In this document: in pieces, positions 44,990 through 54,500 of the stretch
Layout: each line of letters starts with the position of its first letter
Numbering within the stretch: position 1 is the first letter of the stretch
Source: CAVQCA01 sp963763115
Lineage (GTDB): Bacteria > Pseudomonadota > Gammaproteobacteria > UBA9214
Length of the DNA: 64,000 nt
Reading direction: 5' to 3'
Assembly: GCA_963763115.1 (NCBI GenBank)
Contig: CAVXNM010000016.1
Span: forward strand, 1-64,000
Notes under the pieces: generated by a model
What the model saw: the letters and a program-made list of their open reading frames with translations, nothing else
Database searches by the model: none
Told to the model about the DNA's origin: nothing
Made by a program: the position numbers and the translations under genes

Positions 44990-45916
44990 ATGGAACTGGT
45001 TCGCGGCATTCATAATCTGCGTCCCCGTCACCGGGGATGTGCCGCCACCATCGGTAATTTCGATGGCGTGCACCTCGGACATCAGGCGGTGCTCGGGCAA
45101 TTGTCGGAATATGCCGTTGCCCGGCAGCTGCCGGTGGCGGTCATCACCTTCGAGCCGCAGCCGCGTGAATTCTTTACCCCGGAATGCGTGCCTCCGCGGC
45201 TCACGCGACTGAGGGAGAAGGTGGAGGTACTGCGCCGGTTTGGCGTGGACCGGGTGCTTTGCCTGCGCTTCGGTGACTACCTGGCCGGCCTGCCGCCGGA
45301 GGAATTTATCCGTATCATCCTGCTGCAAGGTCTGGAGGTGAAGTATCTCGTGGTTGGGGATGATTTTCGCTTCGGCAGGGACCGGGCCGGGAATTTCGCA
45401 CTGCTCGAGCGCTCCGGGGCCGCCCATGGATTCCCGGTCGTGAACATGCACACTTTCAATGTCAACGGAGCCCGTGTCAGCAGCACGCGCGTGCGCGAGG
45501 CGCTGGAGGCCGGCGATCTGGCGGGGGCCGAACGGCTGCTGGGACGGCCCTACCGCATGAGCGGCCGGGTGGCGCATGGCGACAAGCGCGGCCGGACAAT
45601 CGGGTTCCCGACGGCAAACATTTTTCTGCACCGCACGGCCACGCCGGTGCAAGGTGTGTACGCGGTGGAATTGTTCGGCATCGAGGGCGAACCCGTGCGG
45701 GGTGTGGCCAATGTCGGAAACCGTCCGACCGTGGACGGCACGCGCAGTCTGCTGGAGGTCCACCTGTTCGATTTCCACCGGGAGATCTACGGCTGTCACG
45801 TGCAGGTCGAGTTCCTGCACAAGCTCAGAGCCGAACGGCGTTTCGAGAGCTTCGATGCCCTGAAACACCAGATCGAGGAGGATGCCGCCCAGGCGCGTGT
45901 CTGGTTTGAGGAATGA
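44990..45916 (+). CDS. ribF: Bifunctional riboflavin kinase/FAD synthetase
   Basis: 308 residues. The N-terminal adenylyltransferase domain has TIGNFDGVHLGHQAVLG (HxGH motif) and VVGDDFRFGRDRAGN with SSTRVREALEAGDL. The C-terminal flavokinase domain begins RVAHGDKRGRTIGFPTANI and has GVANVGNRPTVDG. It converts riboflavin to FMN and then FAD. It lies 57 bp after murJ and 119 bp before ileS. Confidence 0.96.
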   Translation: MELVRGIHNLRPRHRGCAATIGNFDGVHLGHQAVLGQLSEYAVARQLPVAVITFEPQPREFFTPECVPPRLTRLREKVEVLRRFGVDRVLCLRFGDYLAGLPPEEFIRIILLQGLEVKYLVVGDDFRFGRDRAGNFALLERSGAAHGFPVVNMHTFNVNGARVSSTRVREALEAGDLAGAERLLGRPYRMSGRVAHGDKRGRTIGFPTANIFLHRTATPVQGVYAVELFGIEGEPVRGVANVGNRPTVDGTRSLLEVHLFDFHREIYGCHVQVEFLHKLRAERRFESFDALKHQIEEDAAQARVWFEE

Positions 45917-46035
45917 TTCAGTGCAGAGTCCTGGTGGCTGCCGGATGTTAATATGATTTTTTTTAGTGGTTGTTATCAATTGTCTTGTTAATTGTTTATA
46001 ACTCTGAGCTCTTTGCGTCTTTGCGGTGAAAAAAC

Positions 46036-48882
46036 GTGGCTGATTACAAAAAAACCCTGAATCTTCCCAATACGGCCTTTCCCATGAAAGGCAATCTGCC
46101 CCTGCGCGAACCGGAGATTCTGCAGCGCTGGGCCGCCATGGACCTCTACGGCATGCTGCGCGCGGCCTGCCGGGGGCGCCCGCGATTCGTGTTGCATGAC
46201 GGGCCGCCCTATGCCAACGGCGACATCCATATCGGTCATGCCGTCAACAAGGTCCTGAAGGACATCATCGTCAAGAGCAAAACGCTCAGCGGATTCGATG
46301 CACCCTATATTCCCGGTTGGGACTGCCACGGTCTGCCGATCGAGCTGAATGTCGAAAGGAAAATCGGCAAGCCCGGCGTGAAAGTCGATGCCGCCACGTT
46401 CAGGAGCGCCTGCCGCGAATACGCCAGCAAGCAGGTGGACGGGCAGCGTCGGGATTTCATCCGCCTGGGGGTGGTGGGGGACTGGCAACATCCCTATCTC
46501 ACCATGCAGTACCGCGTGGAGGCCGACATCATCCGGGCGCTGGGTGCGATTGTCGAGAACCGTCATTTGACCAAGGGCTACAAGCCGGTCCACTGGTGTA
46601 CGGATTGCGGATCCGCCCTGGCGGAGGCCGAGGTGGAATATGAAGACAAGGATTCCTTCGCCATTGATGTGCGTTTCCCGGTAGTGAACGAGCAGGCCTT
46701 GCTGACGCGCTGTCACCATGTCGAGGGTCATTGCGGGGAAGGTCCGCTCTCGGTCGTGATCTGGACCACCACTCCGTGGACACTGCCGGCCAACCGCGCG
46801 GTCGCGCTCAATCCGGAGCTGGACTATGTCGTGGTGCAGTGCGATACCGGCCACGGACAGGAGCGGCTGCTGCTGGCCGATGCGCTGCTCAAGGACGCCA
46901 TGGGGCGTTACAACGCAGAGAAATACCAGGTTCTGGCCTATTGCAGGGGCAGCGAGCTGGAAGGCGTGAAACTGGCGCATCCGTTTTACCAGCGCGAGGT
47001 GCCGGTTATACTCGGTGAGCATGTCACCACCGAGGCCGGTACCGGCGCCGTTCATACAGCACCCGGTCATGGTCAGGAAGACTACATCGTCGGCAAGCGT
47101 TACCGGCTGCCGATCGACAACCCGGTCGGAGGCGATGGCCGGTTTCTTCCGGACACCGAACTGTTTGCCGGACAGCATGTCTTCATGGCCAACAATTCCG
47201 TAATCGAGGTTCTGAAGGGACGCGCCGCGCTGGTACATGAGGAAAAGCTGCGTCACAGTTACCCCCACTGCTGGCGGCACAAGACGCCGATCATATTCCG
47301 CGCCACGCCGCAGTGGTTCATCAGCATGGAGCATAACCACCTGCGCACGGCGGCAATGAGCGAGATCCGGCAGGTTGAATGGAAACCGGAATGGGGACAG
47401 GCGCGCATCGCCGGCATGGTGGAGAACCGCCCGGACTGGTGCATCTCGCGCCAGCGGACCTGGGGTGTGCCGATTCCCCTGTTCGTCCACCGGGAAAGTG
47501 GCGAACTGCACCGGGACAGCGTCAGCCACATCGAGGCCATCGCCCGGCGCGTCGAGGAGCGGGGTCTCGATGCGTGGCATGAACTGGATCCGGCAGACCT
47601 GCTCGGTGAAGATGCCGCCGATTACGAGAAGATCACTGACACGCTGGACGTGTGGTTCGATTCCGGCGTGACTCACTTTGCCGTGCTGCGGCGGCGTGAG
47701 GATCTCGCGTTTCCGGCCGACCTCTATCTCGAAGGCTCCGATCAGCATCGCGGCTGGTTCCAGTCATCGCTGCTCACCGCGGTCGCCATGTGCGGCATGG
47801 CGCCCTACAAGGAGGTGCTGACCCACGGCTTTACCGTCGATGCCGGCGGCCAGAAAATGTCCAAATCCCGGGGCAATGTGGTGGCCCCCCAGAAAGTGGT
47901 GAATGCCCTCGGCGCCGATATTCTGCGTCTATGGGTGGCCGCAACCGATTACCGCGGCGAGATGACGGTCTCGGACGAGATCCTGAAACGCACCGGTGAC
48001 GCCTATCGCCGCCTGCGCAACACCGCCCGTTTCCTGCTCGCGAACCTGAATGGTTTTGAACCCGCCCGGGATCTGCTGGAATCGCAGGAGTTGCTGGGTC
48101 TGGACCGCTGGACCCTCGATCGTACCCGACTGCTGCAGGAACAGGTGCAACAGGCCTATAACGATTATGAATTCCACCGCATCTATCAGCTGGTGCACAA
48201 CTTCTGCGCGGTGGATATGGGCAGCTTTTATCTGGATATCATCAAGGACCGTCAATACACGACACGGACCGACAGCATCCCGCGGCGTTCCGCCCAGACG
48301 GCGATGTACCATGTGGTCGAGGCGCTGGTGCGCTGGTTCGCACCGATTATGAGTTTCACAGCGGAGGAGATCTGGCGGCACATCCCGGGGCAGCGTGCCG
48401 AATCGGTTTTCCTGGCCACCTGGTATGAGTTGCCATCCGCCGGATATACGGAATCCGAACTCCAGCGGCACATGGACGCCGGTTTCTGGGAGCGGGTCAT
48501 CACGGTGCGTGATGCCGTCAGCAAGGAGCTGGAAAAGCTGCGGGTTGGCGGCGCGATCGGCTCATCACTCGATGCCGAGGTCGACCTCTATGCCGATGAG
48601 GAGACCGCCGCGCTGCTGCGTCTCCTGGAGGATGAGCTGCGCTTCGTGCTGATCACGTCCTATGCCCGCGTTCATGACGTTGCCGCCCGTCCCGATGACG
48701 CGGTCGAAGCAGGCGTTCCCGGGTTGCAGTTGTGGCTGCGGGCGACACCATCGGCACATGCCAAGTGCGTGCGCTGCTGGCATCATCGCGAGGATGTTGG
48801 CGTAAACACGGAACACCCCGAACTCTGCGGGCGTTGCGTGGAGAACGTTGCGGGTCGCGGTGAGCAACGCCGTTACGCCTGA
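46036..48882 (+). CDS. ileS: Isoleucyl-tRNA synthetase
   Basis: A 948-residue class I synthetase of usual bacterial length. It has the HIGH motif in YANGDIHIGHAVNKVLKDI, the WDCHGLPIE segment, the editing domain (TTPWTLPANRAVALNP and TGAVHTAPGHGQEDY), and KMSKS in GGQKMSKSRGNVV. The C-terminal zinc motif is CVRCW with later CGRC. The GTG start at 46036 gives ADYKKTLNLPNTAFPMKG, the conserved N-terminus. lspA follows 24 bp downstream. Confidence 0.97.
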   Translation: MADYKKTLNLPNTAFPMKGNLPLREPEILQRWAAMDLYGMLRAACRGRPRFVLHDGPPYANGDIHIGHAVNKVLKDIIVKSKTLSGFDAPYIPGWDCHGLPIELNVERKIGKPGVKVDAATFRSACREYASKQVDGQRRDFIRLGVVGDWQHPYLTMQYRVEADIIRALGAIVENRHLTKGYKPVHWCTDCGSALAEAEVEYEDKDSFAIDVRFPVVNEQALLTRCHHVEGHCGEGPLSVVIWTTTPWTLPANRAVALNPELDYVVVQCDTGHGQERLLLADALLKDAMGRYNAEKYQVLAYCRGSELEGVKLAHPFYQREVPVILGEHVTTEAGTGAVHTAPGHGQEDYIVGKRYRLPIDNPVGGDGRFLPDTELFAGQHVFMANNSVIEVLKGRAALVHEEKLRHSYPHCWRHKTPIIFRATPQWFISMEHNHLRTAAMSEIRQVEWKPEWGQARIAGMVENRPDWCISRQRTWGVPIPLFVHRESGELHRDSVSHIEAIARRVEERGLDAWHELDPADLLGEDAADYEKITDTLDVWFDSGVTHFAVLRRREDLAFPADLYLEGSDQHRGWFQSSLLTAVAMCGMAPYKEVLTHGFTVDAGGQKMSKSRGNVVAPQKVVNALGADILRLWVAATDYRGEMTVSDEILKRTGDAYRRLRNTARFLLANLNGFEPARDLLESQELLGLDRWTLDRTRLLQEQVQQAYNDYEFHRIYQLVHNFCAVDMGSFYLDIIKDRQYTTRTDSIPRRSAQTAMYHVVEALVRWFAPIMSFTAEEIWRHIPGQRAESVFLATWYELPSAGYTESELQRHMDAGFWERVITVRDAVSKELEKLRVGGAIGSSLDAEVDLYADEETAALLRLLEDELRFVLITSYARVHDVAARPDDAVEAGVPGLQLWLRATPSAHAKCVRCWHHREDVGVNTEHPELCGRCVENVAGRGEQRRYA

Positions 48883-48906
48883 AGCCCTGGTCTGGAGTAA
48901 ACGCGA

Positions 48907-49383
48907 ATGAAATGGTTCTGGCTTGCCGGTGTGGTGCTGATCCTGGATCAAGGCAGCAAATGGATCGCCGATTCACTGCTGGGTCCGCATGACGTCACCC
49001 CGCTGCTGCCGTTCCTCGCCCTGCGCAAGGCCTATAATCCGGGCGCAGCCTTCAGCTTCCTGAGCGATGCCTCCGGCTGGCAACGCTGGTTTTTCTCCGG
49101 GCTTGCTGTGCTGGTTATCGGTGTGCTCATGGCCTGGTTGCGGCGACTTCCCAGGGGGCAGGATCGCATGGCGCTTGCACTGGCGCTGATAATCGGCGGG
49201 GCGGCGGGCAACCTGGTCGACCGGTTGCTCTACGGTCATGTCATCGATTTCATCGACCTGTACTACGGGGTCTGGCACTGGCCCACCTTCAATATCGCCG
49301 ATTCGGCCATCACACTTGGCGCGGCGTTGTTAATCCTGGATGCCATCATGGGGCACAGGGATAATGCCCCGGTAAGGCAATGA
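48907..49383 (+). CDS. lspA: Prolipoprotein signal peptidase II
   Basis: A 158-residue inner-membrane aspartic protease with four membrane helices that cleaves lipoprotein signal peptides. It has DQGSKWIADSLL, NPGAAFSFLSDASGWQRW, and the catalytic Asp pair in NLVDRLLYGHVIDFID and FNIADSAITLGA. It is just after ileS, and its stop overlaps the fkpB start. Several predicted lipoproteins in the window are its likely substrates. Confidence 0.97.
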   Translation: MKWFWLAGVVLILDQGSKWIADSLLGPHDVTPLLPFLALRKAYNPGAAFSFLSDASGWQRWFFSGLAVLVIGVLMAWLRRLPRGQDRMALALALIIGGAAGNLVDRLLYGHVIDFIDLYYGVWHWPTFNIADSAITLGAALLILDAIMGHRDNAPVRQ

Positions 49384-49871
49384 GCGACGTCCAGGGGACG
49401 GGTATGAACAGGCGTGTGCGAAATCCTATCGCTGCGGGCAGCACGGTCACCCTGCATTTATCCCTGGCACTGGAAGACGGCCGGGTTGCCGAAAGTACCT
49501 TCGATGGCGAGCCGCACACCTTCACCGTGGGGGACGGCTCGCTGTTGTCCGGCCTGGAACTGTCACTCTACGGGCTGCGTCCGGGCGATACCCAGCACCT
49601 GGTACTGCATCCCGCACAGGCCTTCGGCCTGCGTGATCCGGCCAGGATCCATCCCGTGTCGCGCGCGGCATTCACTGACGACATCAGCCTGGAGCCGGGC
49701 CTGATCATCGGCTTTACCGACACCGGGGGCGAGGAAATACCCGGGACCGTTCTGTCCATAACCGATGCGGCCGTCGAGGTGGACTTCAATCACCCGCTGG
49801 CGGGCCATGCCATTACTTTTGACGTGGAAATCATCGACGTGATCCCGGGGGTTGGCGATAATGCTGATTGA
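49380..49871 (+). CDS. fkpB: FKBP-type peptidyl-prolyl isomerase
   Basis: A 163-residue SlpA/FkpB-type isomerase with the inserted-flap layout. It shows VTLHLSLALEDGRVAESTFD, FTVGDGSLLSGLELSLYGL, HPAQAFGLRDPARI, the flap with FTDTGGEEIPGTVL, and VDFNHPLAGHAITFDVEI. It overlaps the lspA stop by four bases (ATGA); an alternative ATG is at 49404. It lies between lspA and ispH as in many gammaproteobacteria. Confidence 0.94.
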   Translation: MSDVQGTGMNRRVRNPIAAGSTVTLHLSLALEDGRVAESTFDGEPHTFTVGDGSLLSGLELSLYGLRPGDTQHLVLHPAQAFGLRDPARIHPVSRAAFTDDISLEPGLIIGFTDTGGEEIPGTVLSITDAAVEVDFNHPLAGHAITFDVEIIDVIPGVGDNAD

Positions 49872-49884
49872 TGATCAATTACCC

Positions 49885-50817
49885 ATGCAAATCCTGTTAG
49901 CCAATCCCCGGGGGTTCTGCGCCGGCGTCGACCGCGCGATCGAGATCGTCGATCGCGCGCTGGAACTGTTCGGCGCACCGATCTACGTCCGGCATGAAGT
50001 GGTGCATAACCGCCATGTCGTCGAAGGGCTGCGCGCGCGCGGTACGGTGTTCGTCAATGAACTCGATGAGGTTCCGGACGGCGCCACCGTCATCTTCAGC
50101 GCGCACGGCGTCTCGCGGTCGGTGCACGAGGAAGGGGCGCGCCGCGGCCTGCGCGTGTTCGATGCGACCTGCCCGCTGGTGACCAAGGTGCATCTCGAGG
50201 TCAGCCGCCACGCGCGGGAAGGACGCGAGTGCATCCTGATCGGGCACAAGGGGCATCCGGAGGTGGAAGGCACCATGGGCCAGTACGACACCTCCCACGG
50301 CGGGGCCATGTATCTGGTTGAGATGCCGCATGACGTTGCGCAGCTTGCGGTAATGCACCCGGAGAATCTCGCGTTCGTCACCCAGACTACCCTGTCGGTC
50401 GATGACACCGCGTGCGTGATCGACAGTCTGCGGAATCGGTTTCCTCACATCCAGGGACCCCGAAAGGATGATATCTGCTATGCCACCCAGAACCGGCAGG
50501 ATGCCGTCAAGGCGCTGGCCGGGAAATGCGATGTCTTTCTGGTGGTGGGTTCACCCAACAGTTCCAACTCCAACCGGCTGCGAGAGATCGCGGAGAAGCA
50601 GGGCATACCCGCTTACCTCGTCGATGAAGCGAACGAGATCCTCGCGGAGTGGGTGCAGGGCAGGCAGAGTATCGGCGTGACCGCCGGCGCTTCCGCCCCG
50701 CAGGCGCTGGTCGACGGCGTGGTCGACCGGCTGCGCACCTGGGGCGGGGAAGTGGTGGTGGAGTCACAGGGACGTCAGGAGAGAGTGACCTTTTCCCTAC
50801 CGCGGGCGCTGCAATAG
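49885..50817 (+). CDS. ispH: 4-hydroxy-3-methylbut-2-enyl diphosphate reductase
   Basis: Last enzyme of the MEP isoprenoid pathway, an iron-sulfur protein. 310 residues from the ATG at 49885 (MQILLANPRGFCAGVDRAIE). Cluster Cys are in GFCAGV, DATCPLVTKVH and DDICYATQNRQ; TTLSVDDT and SPNSSNSNRLRE bind substrate. A longer frame from 49852 is open, but the family N-terminus favours 49885. It supplies precursors used by ispB. Confidence 0.96.
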   Translation: MQILLANPRGFCAGVDRAIEIVDRALELFGAPIYVRHEVVHNRHVVEGLRARGTVFVNELDEVPDGATVIFSAHGVSRSVHEEGARRGLRVFDATCPLVTKVHLEVSRHAREGRECILIGHKGHPEVEGTMGQYDTSHGGAMYLVEMPHDVAQLAVMHPENLAFVTQTTLSVDDTACVIDSLRNRFPHIQGPRKDDICYATQNRQDAVKALAGKCDVFLVVGSPNSSNSNRLREIAEKQGIPAYLVDEANEILAEWVQGRQSIGVTAGASAPQALVDGVVDRLRTWGGEVVVESQGRQERVTFSLPRALQ

Positions 50818-51010
50818 GGTTCGCGGGATAATACAACAGCATGTAGCCTCGTGTCGTCAGCGATGGATTGAGACTCTCGAACGAGTCGTGAACCCAGAAT
50901 GCGTAGGGTGGGGAATATCCGGCAATTGTTTCCCGTGTTTAGCGAGATACTCTGGTGCGACAAGTGAAGAAGGGCAAATGCGGTGTATATACTCCTTGGA
51001 GGCGTCCGGA

Positions 51011-51421
51011 TTATTTCCAGCAGTCTTCTGTACCGAGGGAGCCACCACTGACAGACCTTGTCCCCTGTGAAGTCAGCTTGAAGGTATGGCATTTATCCTT
51101 CTCCTGACCGTTTTTGGGTGTGGCGGTCACCGCAAATTGCATATTGTCAGTTTCAGCACCAACGATGGCTAGCGTGTAATAGCCCTTTGCCGTGTCGGTA
51201 TGGAAAATATCTGCAGCGGTCACACCGTCGTAGGTGCCCTTGTCCGAGTAATATCGTTCGAGGCGATCCGCTAGTTCCAGCAGTTCGCCCATGCCCTCGG
51301 CGCGACGCGACTTCATGACCTGATCGCGGTAAGCGGGGTATCCGAAGGCGACGATAATACCGATAATCGCCACCACAATCATTGCCTCAATGAGAGTGAA
51401 ACCGCGAATCAGTCTTTCCAT
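51011..51421 (-). CDS. pilE: Type IV pilin-like protein PilE
   Basis: 136 residues from the ATG at 51421: short leader MERLIRG, then FTLIEAMIVVAIIGIIVAFG with Glu5 after the PilD cleavage site. The C-terminal domain has a Cys pair (DKCHTFKL and TEDCWK) forming the D-loop. This is the PilE minor pilin of the fimT-pilVWXY1E set. ATGs further upstream (51430, 51481) are possible; AGG nine bases before 51421 supports the start used. It is the last gene of the leftward operon, 101 bp after pilY1. Confidence 0.9.
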   Translation of the reverse strand: MERLIRGFTLIEAMIVVAIIGIIVAFGYPAYRDQVMKSRRAEGMGELLELADRLERYYSDKGTYDGVTAADIFHTDTAKGYYTLAIVGAETDNMQFAVTATPKNGQEKDKCHTFKLTSQGTRSVSGGSLGTEDCWK

Positions 51422-51522
51422 TACAGCCATCCTGTTGGTGTCTGCCTTTCGGTTTACCAAGGCAGAGAGGGTTACCGTCAAACATACCCCGGCGGGTTTA
51501 TCGACTCGCCGGGGTACGGTCG

Positions 51523-54500
51523 TCAGGGCTGCAGGTCAATCCAGGACCGGCGCTGGTTCTTGATGTACTGGGGCTTCATACCCTCCTCGAGGTCCAAAGC
51601 CTCCACGTCCCGGTTCGGGGTTGAATCATTACCGCTGTTAACGCCGGGTGGTAGGTTCAGGTCATCGAGATTGACGTAGGGCAGGATCGAATCCAGCAAT
51701 GCGATATTCGGATTGTCGGCCAGCATCTGGGCCAGCTCAAGAAGCGCCTGATTGCAGGAGTCCTGGATAGAATCACTGCAGTTTTGCACAGCCTGCAATG
51801 CCTGGAAATAGGCAACGAGCTGGTCTTCGGGGATGCTCTTGTCAATGATTCGATTGACTTCGCCGGGGTTGGCGCCGCTTGCCTCGATCTGGAGGCGCGA
51901 ATAGTAGTTGTTGCCGCCATAGCACGGGGTGCTGGAGGGATTGCCGGTGCCGAGGTTGACGTCCGCATTGCGAATATCATCTGCCAGCCTGCCGTAATGC
52001 CAGTAGATGTCGGCTTCGTAGAGCAGCCCGCTTTGGTTAGGTCCAGGTGCATCGCGCATTAGAATTGTGCCGTTAGGTTTGCCATTCTTATAATCAGCAA
52101 CGAATGCCTTGGCAAAGGTGCCGCCCTTGCGAACCCCGTTTTTGTCTACAAGCAGGTCGATTGCGGGTTGGAGCGTATAGCTGGTGGGGCTAGTGGCATC
52201 GAGCAGTTGCAGCGTCAGGGCGCCGTTGCGCCAGCGAAACCCGGTTAATGCAGGGTGTTGGGGATAGTTCGGGTTCCAGGTGATATGCCAGTTCTTGGCC
52301 GGGTCCTGGAGATAGGTAGTGTTGTTTACAGGGGGGTCAGGTACCACCCCTGGGTCTGTAATACCTCCACAGCTCGCGTCGGCACCCGTTGTATAGGTAT
52401 TATTGTTAATTTTCGGGGCGATGCTTTCAGCCGCGGTGAGAACGGCGGCGTCCGTGTAACACACTTTGTCGTCGGGCCGGTGCAGCCCGAGCACGCATTG
52501 CGAGCGTGTGCCAACAATGCCGAGATCAAGGATGGAACGCTGTTCGAAACTGATACGCAATGTCGGATTCGGACTGTCCTTCGGACAAACAGTATCATCC
52601 GGTGTTCCATCGGCAAATGTACCATTGGCGATGCTAATCAGAGTAAACACCAGTGGCTTATCTCCATGATATGTGTCGTGCAGCTCTGCAGGCGTGTCTC
52701 CGCCTTCAAGCTGACTCGTGATCATGTCCTGGTAGTCCTCGACCTTCCAGGTGCGGCAACCGATCTGCAGGATGCCGGCCGTGGAGAGGTCAGCGTTGGC
52801 CAGCGTCACGATGAATGGCTTTGTCTCATCGATTGGTGATCCACCCAGCAAGACCTCGGACTTTGGATCGATGCTCGACTCTTTGCAGTTAATAAGTACG
52901 TTGTTGCTGTCGTAAACCTTCGTGTAGAAGGGTCCAAAAGGTTCACTATCGGACGGACAGGTTCCATTACTCGGGCTGACGTCTGAGGTCGGATGGTCCG
53001 TCCGGGTGAGGGTGTCATATGCGCGATTGAGTTCCGCATCCAGGCTGGTGACAACGCAACCATAGAGTGTGCCATTACTCGCATTAACCGGAGTGCTTCC
53101 GCTTGGACATGCCCCTTTGACGGGCGGGAAGGGCGTGCCATTCTTGCTGGTCAGGCCGCGACGCGGTTCGAGTTCAAACAGGTCGACATAGGTGATGCCA
53201 TGGATATCACTGTAGGCGTGCACGAGTCCATCGACGGATTTGCCGTAACCGTCATTTTCCGGGATGTTATAGCCCTCGCTCATATAGGCAATATTGTTGG
53301 GCGCCTTCGATCCGCCCACCGGACTGTCGGTTACCACGTCGATGTGGCCGTTGAAAAACGGGCCGCCGGGTTCGATCTGGGGCAGCTTCAACTTGAGGCC
53401 GTTGATATACATGATGTCGATGGCGGGGCCGAGACGGGCGATCGCCGGTTGGGATATGACGCCTTCACCCAGATCCAGCCCGACCGGCGCCTTCAGTACC
53501 CCATTGACACTGATCCTGTCATCATCATTCAACTGGTCGTCACCACTCAGGTTGAGGGCAACACCACCGTAATCGCCCTCACGATCCGTGCCGACGCTGT
53601 CGCCGCCTGTGAGGTAATCGAGCGACATCAGCCAGCTGTCGCCCTCCAGGTCGGTGGTGAGCTGGTTGGTATCGGGATCGATGTTGGTTCCGGTCGGATT
53701 GTTCGCGACAAACGTCACCCGCCCGGCGCGAAGCTGTGGCGGGCCCCCGATAAGCCGCTCGTTGGGTCCCAGGGTCACCTTCCAGCCCTTGAGCGCCGTG
53801 CAGGTATTGTCACCGACCGGACAAATGTATTCGTAGTTCCCGGCCAGTAACGGGTCGCTGGAGACATAACGGACGGTTTCCGTATTCGACGTGGTCGTGG
53901 TCGAGGTGCTACTGTCGGGATTGGTGACTGTCGTCGTGCTGGAAAAGGTTTCCGTGGCCTCTCCCAGCTGCTGTTCAAGGATGGTCGATCCGGTCGCCTG
54001 GTCCCAGATGCCGTAGACTGCCTGTGCCGGGTAATTCGTGTCAGCCGCATCCGTCAGGCTGCTGGCGTTACCCGTGGCAAAATAGACCATGTAGCCGCCA
54101 TTGGGGTGTTCCCCGATTTCAGGGGCGGTGGTGATAGGCTGGTTTGGACTGCCGTCGTATACCCTGGTGACCACCACATTTCCGAAGTCTGGACTGGCGG
54201 GGTCCAGACTGGTGAAATCAAATTTCCACATATCTCCCTTGGTGTCACCGGCATACACATAGTCCCCGACCTGGTCATTGTTGAAGTCAATCAGCGTGGC
54301 TTCCGACAGCCCGGCATTCGCATCGCTGTCGAGGGTGTTAATGCTAGTGACGGCATTCGTCCTGAGATTGATGAGCAGCAGCTTGGCGCGTCCCGCGCCA
54401 TAGCCATTGCCGGTAATGACATACCAGTCACCGCCCGCCATGCCATAGATGGTCGGCCTGCCGATGATATAGCCGAATTCGGAACTCGACTTCTCAAACA

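Noticed and set aside
44966..45979. 337-codon leftward ORF opposite ribF
   Set aside because: Shadow of ribF, which has all its motifs; His/Arg/Gln-rich composition.
45988..47748. 586-codon leftward ORF opposite ileS
   Set aside because: Antisense of a conserved synthetase in high-GC DNA; no protein family features, and ileS is certain.
52993..53850. 285-codon rightward ORF inside pilY1
   Set aside because: Antisense shadow; the minus strand carries the pilY1 reading frame throughout.
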